DNA of 64,000 nt from CAYIHX01 sp964363305 (lineage in GTDB: Bacteria; Bdellovibrionota; UBA1018). The DNA is taken from positions 48,403 to 112,402 of the forward strand of contig CAYIHX010000006.1 in NCBI GenBank assembly GCA_964363305.1. The letters are read 5' to 3'. Under the pieces are notes generated by a model. That model did no database searches. It was given only the letters and a program-made list of their open reading frames with translations, and was not told the DNA's origin. This document shows positions 16,085 through 24,067 of the stretch, piece by piece. How positions within the stretch are numbered: the first letter of the stretch is position 1; every line of letters starts with the position of its first letter. The position numbers and the translations under genes are program-made.

Positions 16085-17682
16085 CAGTCGTATCTGGCCC
16101 AAATCGTGGGTCTGTTTTTTCGATCGGGGCTGGGGAGACCTCGATCGGTCGACAGAGTGGAAATGTCATTATTCTGCCGTCCGCAAAGGTTTCAAAGAGG
16201 CACTGCTTGCTCGTGTCGCAGGGGAACGAGCTAATCTTGCGCGATATGGGTAGTTCAAATGGGACGTTTGTAAATGGCGTTCTTATAAAGATGCGACGCG
16301 TGTCGAGTGGCGACAAGATTAGCGTGGGCGACTTTGTGTTGGAAGTGAAACAGGCAGTAGCTTTGCCGGCAGCGGGAGGGCCAGGCGGGACAGATGCTTT
16401 GCCTCATCTCAATAATATTATTCAATTCCCCGGGACCGGGATCCAGTCGGATGCGCCGTCCGCTAGGCAGACCACCGCTCCAAAGGATTTGAAGTCACGG
16501 CTGCTTTGGGCGTTCGAGCATCGCTTCATGCCCATTTTTTACAACTTAACGTTCAAGAGCGAATGGCGATTTGTCGCTATAGGGATCGCGGTTTCGATTG
16601 TTCTTTGGAATCTCGTTGTCTCCGTAAATCCACTGCTTCAGTCAAAAGAGAAGCTTCTGCTTCGGGAATCGGCAAAAAGAGCGCGTTTTATCGCGAGGCA
16701 GATCGTGGACCTGAACTCGGCTGCAATCGCGGCGAAGGCCGAAACCCGGACAAATATTGGCAGAATTATGCAGGAACCGGAGGTTAGGATCGCCTATCTG
16801 ATCGACCTTGACGGACGAATTATTGCACCGGCGGAAAAGATGAATCAGTTGCTCACCTCTGATGCCGAAGCATCGGTTGTCGTGCGAGCCCGCCAGATCT
16901 ATCGACAGGGATCCGCCCCCGGTCTAGCTTTGCCGGTGGGTCCGATTGTGGTCGCAGTCGAGCCGTTGGAGGTTTTTAATCCGCAGTTAGGTAAAAATGT
17001 AGTCGTTGCCTTGGGCTTGGTCTCAATTGACACCCGCTATGCGTCAGGAGAAATGAGCGAAGTGGGCATGATCTATTCGGAAACACTGATCATGATGGCT
17101 GCCATGAGCGCCCTGTTGTTCTTAATTTTATATCGGCTGGTTATGAAGCCATTTGAAATATTAAACGAAGATATTGATCGGGTTCTTAAGGGCGAGATGG
17201 AACAGGTAACTCACGAATTCAAATTTTCAGAGTTAAATCAGCTCTGGGATGTGATCAATTCTGCTTTGCAGCGGATCCCGAAGTCCAAGGGAGAGGGGGC
17301 TTCTACTGGCTCTGTTTTGGCTGAAGACGATGGGAGTGCGGAGAACTATCAGGGCGTCGCGAAATCGATCGCGGGGTTGCCTGGTGTCGCGGTTGCTCTT
17401 TTGGATGCTTCGGGAGCCATTCAATTTCTGAATCCTGTATTTGAGGAAATTACCGGGTTGCGAGTTGAGAATGTGTCGGGGCAAGCACTTGCATCTGTCG
17501 CGCGCGATCAAGCTTTCGGTTCTTTTGTGACTGACGCGTTAGAGCGGACGGCGACCGGTTCGGAGGGCGTGATTGAGGACTTCGAGTTCGCTGGTGTGAC
17601 TTACAGAATTCGGGTTGGAGCCGTAGGTTCGGTGGGAAGTAAGCCAAGGTCGTTTTTAATGGTGGCAAGCAGAGCAGACTGA
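16072..17682 (+). CDS. FHA-transmembrane-PAS sensor protein
   Basis: 536 residues. Residues 1-95 form an FHA domain with all core residues (SIGR, KRH, DMGSSNGTFVNG). A membrane helix lies at about 165-187, an extracytoplasmic region of about 150 residues follows, then a second helix at about 337-360. After that come a HAMP-like amphipathic stretch and a PAS domain (about 430-535, LLDASGAIQFLNPVFEEITG). The layout is that of a receptor, but there is no kinase, phosphatase or cyclase output. It probably passes a periplasmic or redox signal to FHA-bound phosphoprotein partners. It lies inside the Tad operon. Confidence 0.8.
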   Translation: MYRLAVVSGPNRGSVFSIGAGETSIGRQSGNVIILPSAKVSKRHCLLVSQGNELILRDMGSSNGTFVNGVLIKMRRVSSGDKISVGDFVLEVKQAVALPAAGGPGGTDALPHLNNIIQFPGTGIQSDAPSARQTTAPKDLKSRLLWAFEHRFMPIFYNLTFKSEWRFVAIGIAVSIVLWNLVVSVNPLLQSKEKLLLRESAKRARFIARQIVDLNSAAIAAKAETRTNIGRIMQEPEVRIAYLIDLDGRIIAPAEKMNQLLTSDAEASVVVRARQIYRQGSAPGLALPVGPIVVAVEPLEVFNPQLGKNVVVALGLVSIDTRYASGEMSEVGMIYSETLIMMAAMSALLFLILYRLVMKPFEILNEDIDRVLKGEMEQVTHEFKFSELNQLWDVINSALQRIPKSKGEGASTGSVLAEDDGSAENYQGVAKSIAGLPGVAVALLDASGAIQFLNPVFEEITGLRVENVSGQALASVARDQAFGSFVTDALERTATGSEGVIEDFEFAGVTYRIRVGAVGSVGSKPRSFLMVASRAD

Positions 17683-17692
17683 GAAGGGATTA

Positions 17693-18700
17693 ATGGGAAA
17701 CGCTCTAAAAGTCCGACAGTCGATTGCCCCTCGCCAGAAGGGAGAAAGGTCTCGCCTTAAGGTGATGCAGGGGCCCGATATTGGCATGACTTTTGTGATA
17801 CTGAACCCGAGGGTGACCTTGGGCCGAGGCGAGGAGAATGACGTTGTTTTAACAGATCTCAAATCCTCTCGGCTGCATGCGGAACTCACACTCGGGCCCG
17901 ATGGATGGTCGATTCGTGATCTTGGGAGTTCCAACGGAATTCTCGTCAACTCGAAGGTAACCCGGAATGCTTCGTTAAGAGCTGGCGACATTGTGTCGCT
18001 GGGTGAGACAACCTTCGAATTTCAGACCGCCGAACAGGAGACGAGGTTACTTATTGCTCCCGTTCGAAGTCAGGAGGAGTTAGCCAGGGCCCAGGAAAGT
18101 CAGGGGCTTCAGGCCAAACGGGTTCGGCAGCAGATTTCTGGAAATATTCCGGTGGCTGCTTCGACTGGCCAGGAAGATGGGTCTCAGAAGCGAATTCGGA
18201 TTCTCGCGATTATCGCAGTAGGTGTTGGAGTTTGGCTGTTTATGAACGACGAGAAGGCGGCACGGGTGAATCGACGGGAAGGAAAAACGCCTGTGGATGA
18301 GACACGCTCCCGTGATCTAGCGAGTATGCTTCCGCAGACTCCCAACACCGAGCTTTCTCGACGCGCGGATGAGTTCTTTCAGGCCGGATTTCGAGAGTAT
18401 CTCGCAGGAAATTACCTGAGGGCTCGACAGCAGTTTGAAACAGTTCTTCAGATTTATCCAAGTCATGACATGGCAATTCGGTATGTTGAGAACTGTCGGA
18501 TTGAGATGGAGCGGACAGCCAAAGAGTATTTGGTTCGTGGTCGGAATGCCATGGAGGGGGGGAAGCTGAAGGCGGCTGAAAATCAGTTTGAGGCCGTACT
18601 GCGCCTTTATCATACCAATCAGACCAACGAACACTACCTAACGGCGAAGGCCCAGCTTGAGGAACTTCGAAAGAAAATAGAAAAGGGGGGATCTAGCTAG
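17693..18700 (+). CDS. FHA domain protein with membrane anchor and TPR repeats
   Basis: 335 residues. An FHA domain lies at about 20-115 (TLGRGEEND, SSRLHAEL, DLGSSNGILVNS), a single membrane helix at about 165-182 (ILAIIAVGVGVWLF), and two or more TPR-like helical repeats at about 220-325. The N-terminal FHA would be cytoplasmic and the TPRs periplasmic. TPR proteins (TadD type) are normal parts of Tad systems, so this may be a TadD-like factor tied to a phosphopeptide reader. GAAGG precedes the ATG by a few bases. The FHA binding residues look intact. Confidence 0.8.
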   Translation: MGNALKVRQSIAPRQKGERSRLKVMQGPDIGMTFVILNPRVTLGRGEENDVVLTDLKSSRLHAELTLGPDGWSIRDLGSSNGILVNSKVTRNASLRAGDIVSLGETTFEFQTAEQETRLLIAPVRSQEELARAQESQGLQAKRVRQQISGNIPVAASTGQEDGSQKRIRILAIIAVGVGVWLFMNDEKAARVNRREGKTPVDETRSRDLASMLPQTPNTELSRRADEFFQAGFREYLAGNYLRARQQFETVLQIYPSHDMAIRYVENCRIEMERTAKEYLVRGRNAMEGGKLKAAENQFEAVLRLYHTNQTNEHYLTAKAQLEELRKKIEKGGSS

Positions 18701-18702
18701 AT

Positions 18703-20961
18703 ATGGGTGCTGCTCGGGTCCTTTGCATTTTTAAGAACGGCGCTTCTGTTGCGGAAACTGTTATCAAACAGGATTTGTTGCTGGGCCGTGGAGACGACTG
18801 TGTCATTCAATTGGATGACCGTGCGATTTCGCGAAAGCATCTGATGCTGAAGCCGTCGGGGGACGGGATTCATATCGAGAAACGGTCGGAGTTTGCCCCG
18901 CTTTCCGTAAATGGAGTCGAATGTACTCAAGCTTTGGTCAAGGAGGGGGATGTTATTTCGATAGGTCCCTACCTTATGCGCCTTCGGCAGGAGCAAGTGA
19001 CTCCTCCTGCGGTGATTCCAGTGGTTGAGACCGTAGACGTCTCGGCGCGCGACGAACGGCCCGCTGAGGATTCCGCGGCTGTTCCTGAGCCTTTTCTTGA
19101 GTCCGACCGGAATGATTTGTCCCTGGAGGGGCCATCGTCGGAGGACGAGGGGCTGCTTCAGTCTCCGCAGGTGGAGGCAATGGCCGGTGTTGAGGTAGCG
19201 CAACCATTTGTTGCCACTGGGGCGACATTCGAGGACCCAGAGGTGCCCGACGAAGACGCTCGTACTCGGATTGTTTCGACGAACGTGGTACAAGCCCAGC
19301 TTTTGTTTGAGCCAGGTTCCGCGAATGTCGAGGCTTATGACATTCCTGCGAGGGAGGTCTCCATCGGTAGAGGGAAGACCTGTGACATTATTTTAAATGA
19401 TAAACGGAGCTCGCGTAAACATGCGGTTCTTCGGAAGGATGGACAACGATTTTTTATTAAGGATCTGAACTCCGCAAATGGTGTTTTTTTGAACGACATT
19501 AAAGTCGAGGAGGCGGAGCTATCGGGTGACGATCGTGTCCGAATTGGAGATGTGGAGTTTCGTTTTCGGGCGGTGAGTTCGGAGTACGCAGCTCGGCAGC
19601 AGGATTTTTTGCAGGTCGCTGATGATGTAGATCCTCATCTTCCTGTGGAGGCGGGTGGAATTGTATTTGATTCCTCTCCTCCCCAGCAGGCAGCCCCCGA
19701 GGGGCAGGTCCTCGATCTATTTTCGTCAGCGAAGGCACCTGAGTTCAATCAGATTCCGGGCTTGGGTTCGCCCACGCAGAGAAAACCTTCGCTCTATGAC
19801 AAATACATTCGAAATTTCAAAAATCTGAACCCACGCCAGAAGCTTATCGTTGTCGCGTTTATTTTGGTTATGGCCTGGGAGTTGCCACCGACCATTATCG
19901 AGTTTATGAACCCACCGGTTGCGGAGTCGCCCAAGAAGTCAGTCGTTGCGCCATCTGGCATGGCGTCTTCTGTAAAGACATTTGATCAGCTAAGCCCAGA
20001 TAATAAAAAATTCGTAGAAAATCAGCATCGTCTAGCTTTTGAATATTACCGTCAAATGGACTGGGACCGGGCCATCTACGAGGCGACTCGAATTTATTCC
20101 GTACTTCCTCCGCCGAGTTATAAAGACACGGATGAAATTGTTCGACTTTCAAAAGAAGGCAAAAAGATCCTCGAGGCACAGAAAGAAGAACAGAAGCGGA
20201 AGGAAGAAGAAAGAAGGATTCGGGAGAAAGTAGACGAATTTGTGCGCGAACTGCGGGAAAAAATGGAAAAGAAAGAGTTTTCAGCTGCAAAAGACATTTT
20301 TGGAGAAATTCTTGCCCTTGATCCTGAGAATACTCAGGTCGCAGCGTGGAAAAAACAGATTGATGAGTATGAGGAGGCGCAACGGTTGGCCGAGCAGGAG
20401 CGGCAAGTACAGGAGGAGATTAATCGTCGGGCCGCAGACGCACTTTCTGAAGGAGATGGACTGAGGAAGAAGGGGCGTTGCCACGATGCGATCTCGGTAT
20501 ACGAAAAAGTTGCGGACATCGGATCAAATGACGTTGGTATTGGCAAGGTCGCGGCTCGGGGTGTTTTCGCCTGTCGCGCTTATATCAGGAGTCGTCGCGA
20601 TCCCGTGATTCAGGAGGCTAAGAGTCTCGAGGCCTCGAGCGAGTTTTCGCGAGCCTTCAAGCTCTATGAGAAGGCAACCCAGATTGATCCGCCCCATCCG
20701 GCTGGTTATGCGGGAATGGATCGCATTCGGGACATCCTTCATGAGAGAGCTCGTCTCGTTTATGCCGAAGGTGTTTTGGCGGAAAGTTATAGCGATTTTT
20801 TTAACGCCGAGAAGAAATATCAAGAGGTTCTGCAGATAGCCCCTCATGATGACATCTATCACGGGAGGGCTCTTCGGAAGCTCTCTAGCTACGACCGGAT
20901 GCGTGGCCCCGCTGGCTTGAGTGGTGCGGGCGACGCGGGATCGGCGGAGGGCTCGCCGTGA
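18703..20961 (+). CDS. Double FHA, membrane and TPR/coiled-coil protein
   Basis: 752 residues. FHA1 is at about 1-95 (LLGRGDDC, SRKHLML, SVNG). An acidic linker of about 100 residues leads to FHA2 at about 205-305 (SIGRGKTCD, SSRKHAVL, DLNSANGVFLND). A membrane helix is at about 383-402, a charged coiled coil at about 480-520 (many Lys/Glu), and TPR-like repeats run to the end. The topology suggests a cytoplasmic phospho-reader head and a periplasmic scaffold. It is the longest gene of the cluster apart from none similar, and it overlaps the PP2C-like gene by four bases, suggesting they act as a pair. Confidence 0.8.
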   Translation: MGAARVLCIFKNGASVAETVIKQDLLLGRGDDCVIQLDDRAISRKHLMLKPSGDGIHIEKRSEFAPLSVNGVECTQALVKEGDVISIGPYLMRLRQEQVTPPAVIPVVETVDVSARDERPAEDSAAVPEPFLESDRNDLSLEGPSSEDEGLLQSPQVEAMAGVEVAQPFVATGATFEDPEVPDEDARTRIVSTNVVQAQLLFEPGSANVEAYDIPAREVSIGRGKTCDIILNDKRSSRKHAVLRKDGQRFFIKDLNSANGVFLNDIKVEEAELSGDDRVRIGDVEFRFRAVSSEYAARQQDFLQVADDVDPHLPVEAGGIVFDSSPPQQAAPEGQVLDLFSSAKAPEFNQIPGLGSPTQRKPSLYDKYIRNFKNLNPRQKLIVVAFILVMAWELPPTIIEFMNPPVAESPKKSVVAPSGMASSVKTFDQLSPDNKKFVENQHRLAFEYYRQMDWDRAIYEATRIYSVLPPPSYKDTDEIVRLSKEGKKILEAQKEEQKRKEEERRIREKVDEFVRELREKMEKKEFSAAKDIFGEILALDPENTQVAAWKKQIDEYEEAQRLAEQERQVQEEINRRAADALSEGDGLRKKGRCHDAISVYEKVADIGSNDVGIGKVAARGVFACRAYIRSRRDPVIQEAKSLEASSEFSRAFKLYEKATQIDPPHPAGYAGMDRIRDILHERARLVYAEGVLAESYSDFFNAEKKYQEVLQIAPHDDIYHGRALRKLSSYDRMRGPAGLSGAGDAGSAEGSP

Positions 20962-21737
20962 GACATGCGGTCGGGCGGAAGCAGGCGATCCGGGGTTTGG
21001 TGAGTTTGTCTGTTCAAGGCACCAGGGACGTACAGGAAGATTTTGTTTTATCGAGTCCGGAGCGAAATATTTTTGTGGTTGCCGACGGCTTCGGCGGTTC
21101 TTCCGCAGGTGTGGACGCGTCCAGAACGGCTTGTGAATCGGTTCGGGCGTTTCTTGAGAAAGAGATCGGTGATGAAGATGCAACATTGCCTTTCGTGATC
21201 AGAAAATACTACTCCCTCGCGGCCAACGTACTCTTTAATGCAGTCTTGCATGCCAACCGTAGGGTTCTCGTTCTCAACCAGGCCAAGAATGTTCAGGAGC
21301 GTGGCGGTGCATCCCTTCTCGCCGGATTTTTGGATGGAAATCATGTCGCGCTGGCGAATGTGGGAAGTTGCGTGTCTTATCTATGGCGAGCTGGCCGGGT
21401 GACCAGGCTGACCACTCCTCGGTCATATGGGCAGCTTGTCGACCCGGTGGAAGAGCATGTGGAGGTTTCAGAGACCCGTTGGCGGGTGCCGTTATCCGCT
21501 CTCGGGATGACGGAGGATCTCGAGCCGGAGATTTATGAGTTTCAAGGTCGGCCAGGGGATATTCTAGCAGTGGGCACCTCGGGACGGGAAATGACTGATA
21601 TTTTGACGGTGGCGGGGATGGCGCGCTCCTCAGGGGAGCGTCCCCTTCGAGAGGCGCTGGGATCCGGCCTACGGGCTGCTCAGGAGCGGTATGAAAAATT
21701 TCGGTCAAATACTTCTATCTCTCTGATTTTGTTATAA
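20958..21737 (+). CDS. PP2C-like protein phosphatase lacking two metal aspartates
   Basis: 259 residues, PP2C/PPM fold. The N-terminal motifs are kept: a QED pair in GTRDVQEDFVL and VVADGFGG. Middle motifs (GGASLLAGFLDG, VALANVGSCVSYLWRAG) are also recognisable. The two C-terminal metal ligands are changed: the usual SDG reads TSG (GDILAVGTSGREM), and the usual DN-T reads SNTS at the very end. Active PP2C enzymes need both aspartates for the two-metal centre, so this may be a pseudophosphatase that binds rather than cleaves phosphoproteins. The start is GTG, overlapping the double-FHA gene. Confidence 0.78.
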   Translation: MRHAVGRKQAIRGLVSLSVQGTRDVQEDFVLSSPERNIFVVADGFGGSSAGVDASRTACESVRAFLEKEIGDEDATLPFVIRKYYSLAANVLFNAVLHANRRVLVLNQAKNVQERGGASLLAGFLDGNHVALANVGSCVSYLWRAGRVTRLTTPRSYGQLVDPVEEHVEVSETRWRVPLSALGMTEDLEPEIYEFQGRPGDILAVGTSGREMTDILTVAGMARSSGERPLREALGSGLRAAQERYEKFRSNTSISLILL

Positions 21738-21820
21738 AAATTAAAATCACCAGTACTTGACAATATTGATACATTAATGAAAACTAAGAGATAGAGGATT
21801 TTCTTCCGAGGAGAAGTTGT
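21738..21820 (+). promoter_or_regulatory. AT-rich intergenic region with possible promoter for pilin genes
   Basis: This is the first real gap in the Tad operon. A perfect -35-like TTGACA lies at 21757-21762, but the expected -10 position (about 21780) reads AAAACT, so the promoter is weak or needs an activator. CCGAGGAG just before the start (21807-21814) is a strong ribosome-binding site. A separate promoter for pilins is common in Tad loci. Confidence 0.35.
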
Positions 21821-22021
21821 ATGAGGACTTTATTTGCGAAGGTCAAAAAAGGGGTAAGCGAGTTTTGGGTGGATGAGGCGGGTCAGTCGACCACCGAGTA
21901 CATCTTGATTCTTGTCGTGGTTGTGATGGTGGCATTGCGCTTCAAGAGCAGCTTTAGCGGCATCATGACGAATCAGGTGGGTCAACTTGAAGGCAAACTC
22001 AATGAGGCGTTTCAAGATTAG
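21821..22021 (+). CDS. flp: Flp-type prepilin 1
   Basis: 66 residues, the size of Flp pilins. A charged leader ends at DEAG, followed by QSTTEYILILVVVVMVALRF. This is the class IVb prepilin pattern, with cleavage after Gly, Glu at +5 and Tyr at +6. The hydrophobic helix is followed by a short tail. It is a likely major pilin because it comes first and has the best ribosome-binding site. TadV, encoded two genes downstream, is the expected processing peptidase. Confidence 0.85.
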   Translation: MRTLFAKVKKGVSEFWVDEAGQSTTEYILILVVVVMVALRFKSSFSGIMTNQVGQLEGKLNEAFQD

Positions 22022-22235
22022 GGTTGGGGGATTGATCTGGAATCGCTTTCTTGAAGAAGAGGACGGTCAGGCGTTGACCGAGTATGTTCTCTTGCTGTCG
22101 ATTGCATTCGTCGTGTCGGCCGCTTTCTCCAAAAGAATCATTTCGGCGCTCGACTCCTCGATTCAGGTTTTCAACGGTACACTTGAAAAAGACCTGAGGA
22201 CGGGGAGGGTGGGTGTCAGCATCTGGGATAATTGA
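22002..22235 (+). CDS. Flp-type prepilin-like protein 2
   Basis: About 77 residues. A leader longer than usual ends in EEEDG, then QALTEYVLLLSIAFVVSAAF, again matching the prepilin cleavage pattern (Gly, Glu +5, Tyr +6). It overlaps flp1 by 20 bases. ATG 22002 is chosen with GAAGG upstream; TTG 21987 is possible. The Asp/Glu run before the cleavage site is shared with flp1. It may be a second pilin or minor subunit. Confidence 0.75.
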   Translation: MRRFKIRVGGLIWNRFLEEEDGQALTEYVLLLSIAFVVSAAFSKRIISALDSSIQVFNGTLEKDLRTGRVGVSIWDN

Positions 22236-22740
22236 TCTCTCGGCGATCGTGCTCATTTTTGCCACATTAGTCGCGTCGTACACTGATCTGCGCGCTGGCA
22301 AAATTCCAAATTGGCTTACGTTTTCGATGATGGCGTCAGGGGTTTTTTTTCAAGTGCTTGTGTCTCAGGGACAGGGCCTACAAAACGCTTTGGCAGGGAT
22401 AGGCACGGCGCTGCTTCTGACCGGGGGGCTGTTTCTGCTTCGTGCGCTTGGGGCGGGGGATGCAAAGCTGCTGATGGGGATTGGGGCGTGGACTCAACCC
22501 AGTTTTGTTTTTGATGTGGCCGTTGTTGCTCTTTTGCTGGGGGGATGCGGAGCCGTACTGTCTCTTCTTTGGCGTGGCAAGTTATTTGGATTTGCGGTGC
22601 GGTTGAGAATATTTTTATCTTCTGTTTCCGCTCACCCTCTTGGGCGACAGCGTCTTGAAATTGACGTCACTCAGAAGATGCCGTTCGGGCCGTTTATTGC
22701 TGCGGCGGTTGTGGTAGTCTATGGGAAGTCTTTATGGTGA
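22213..22740 (+). CDS. tadV: Prepilin peptidase TadV/CpaA
   Basis: 175 residues, the short A24A aspartic peptidase without the methylase domain. The two catalytic aspartates are visible in SYTDLRAGKIPN and GAGDAKLL. It has five to six membrane helices. GTG start at 22213 with GGGGAGG five bases upstream. It cleaves and matures the Flp and TadE-like prepilins that surround it in the operon. It overlaps flp2 by 23 bases and the next pilin-like gene by seven. Confidence 0.9.
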   Translation: MSASGIIDLSAIVLIFATLVASYTDLRAGKIPNWLTFSMMASGVFFQVLVSQGQGLQNALAGIGTALLLTGGLFLLRALGAGDAKLLMGIGAWTQPSFVFDVAVVALLLGGCGAVLSLLWRGKLFGFAVRLRIFLSSVSAHPLGRQRLEIDVTQKMPFGPFIAAAVVVVYGKSLW

Positions 22741-23006
22741 AGGGCAACGAGAAGGGGCAAGCCATGCTCGAGTACGTACTCCTTCTCTCGATCCTCGCGG
22801 TGCTGATGCTGGTGGTGATGAGAGGGGTCCGTGGAATGGGGCTCTCAGCTCGTCTAGTAGATTGGATATCGGGCCCATACAAGTCCGCGTATGCTTACGG
22901 GCATCCTAAAGCGAAAGGCTTTGACGATGGTGGACCCAAATTTCATCCACGCTCAGATGAGGCCGGCGAAAATAATTTCAGGCTTTTCATCAATCCTGGG
23001 AACTAG
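22734..23006 (+). CDS. Flp-type prepilin-like protein 3
   Basis: 90 residues. A very short leader MVKGNEKG is followed by QAMLEYVLLLSILAVLMLVV, with Gly at -1, Glu +5 and Tyr +6. A hydrophilic tail of about 55 residues, longer than in Flp, follows. It overlaps tadV at the 5' end and the TadE-like gene at the 3' end by about 80 bases, if the start chosen for that gene is right. It is probably a minor pilin (pseudopilin). Confidence 0.7.
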   Translation: MVKGNEKGQAMLEYVLLLSILAVLMLVVMRGVRGMGLSARLVDWISGPYKSAYAYGHPKAKGFDDGGPKFHPRSDEAGENNFRLFINPGN

Positions 23007-23520
23007 GCGCGATACCGAGAGTGGCCAGGCGCTTCTTGAGTTTGTGATGATGTTGACTTTGACGCTGGGGTTCGTATTTTTCTTTCTTCAGCTCTCTTTC
23101 ACAATGGCTTGGAGCAGCTACGTGCAATATGCCACGTTTATGTCGGCGAGAGCGTACCTGGCGGCAGGTCGTAGCACTGATGACCAGCGGGAGAGGGCGG
23201 TTCAGGTTCTTCGTTCTATGGTTAAGCAGGGGAATGTCTCGAGCCAAGATCGATTTCCATCTTTTGCACGCGGCGAGGGAACAGGGGCTCTCACCGGGGC
23301 GCTGATTGGCCCGGGCAGTGAGTATGAAGACGGAAATCCACGTAATGCTTGGATGGAAGGTGTCCGATACACTTTCAGGAGCCGCCTTTTCTTGCTTCCT
23401 CTGGGGGGAACCGGCGTCAACGGGGTGACGTTGACCTCGGAGGCATGGTTAGGAAGAGAGCCCTCCTATGAGGAGTGTGTGCGTGCCTTGGCTGGAGCTT
23501 TTTACGATAACGGCTGCTAA
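22927..23520 (+). CDS. TadE-like pseudopilin
   Basis: About 197 residues. A leader of about 33 residues ends in TESG, followed by QALLEFVMMLTLTLGFVFFF, the TadE/TadF pattern. The remainder is a soluble domain of about 140 residues with aromatic residues. TadE-like pseudopilins are processed by TadV and are needed for pilus assembly. The start is uncertain: ATG 22891, 22927 and 22957 are all in frame. 22927 has AAGG nine bases upstream. Confidence 0.75.
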   Translation: MVDPNFIHAQMRPAKIISGFSSILGTRRDTESGQALLEFVMMLTLTLGFVFFFLQLSFTMAWSSYVQYATFMSARAYLAAGRSTDDQRERAVQVLRSMVKQGNVSSQDRFPSFARGEGTGALTGALIGPGSEYEDGNPRNAWMEGVRYTFRSRLFLLPLGGTGVNGVTLTSEAWLGREPSYEECVRALAGAFYDNGC

Positions 23521-24067
23521 TGGTGCTGCTGACGAGAACGGTCAGAGCGTGATCGAATTTTTGATCATGCTGCCCGTGATGATCGCCATGGTGATTATTC
23601 TCGTTCGGGTGAATACAGCCGTCCAAATTTCTATCGTTAACCAGAAATACGCAAGGTCCCACACGCTGGCACTCGCGTTCAACAGTCCAATTTACCCCGC
23701 GCGTAGGCGATCTGACGGGAGTCCGGGTCTTGCGATGGGCCAGATGGTCGAGAAGGGATATAACCGAATGGTCATTGGCGTTTCCGAGAATGCCATGAGC
23801 GAGGATGACGGGGGGCGGTACAGTCCAAAGGCCGTCACCCAAATGGTCGCTCGTTCACAAACGACCTCGCTAGGGGCCGGTCCCGACAAAGAGGAGCCGG
23901 ATCGTCGCAGTGAGGTACGCGTTCGCACTACGGTTAGCCTTTGCTCAAATACCTGGGTGATCCAAAAAAATAGTGGTTGGGTTTCATATTTTGATTATCA
24001 GGATCAGCTCGGTCCTGATTTTTCAGGATCCAGTTTCGCTCTTTGCAGGAGTCCTCTCGATGAATAA
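23468..24067 (+). CDS. Second TadE/TadG-like pseudopilin
   Basis: 199 residues. The leader ends in DENG, then QSVIEFLIMLPVMIAMVIIL, with the prepilin cleavage pattern. The soluble part has two cysteines far apart (CSNTW and ALCRSP), possibly a disulfide. It overlaps the previous gene by 53 bases from ATG 23468. A GTG at 23483 with AGGAG seven bases upstream may be the true start. It is probably a second pseudopilin of the Tad machine. Confidence 0.72.
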   Translation: MRSVCVPWLELFTITAANGAADENGQSVIEFLIMLPVMIAMVIILVRVNTAVQISIVNQKYARSHTLALAFNSPIYPARRRSDGSPGLAMGQMVEKGYNRMVIGVSENAMSEDDGGRYSPKAVTQMVARSQTTSLGAGPDKEEPDRRSEVRVRTTVSLCSNTWVIQKNSGWVSYFDYQDQLGPDFSGSSFALCRSPLDE

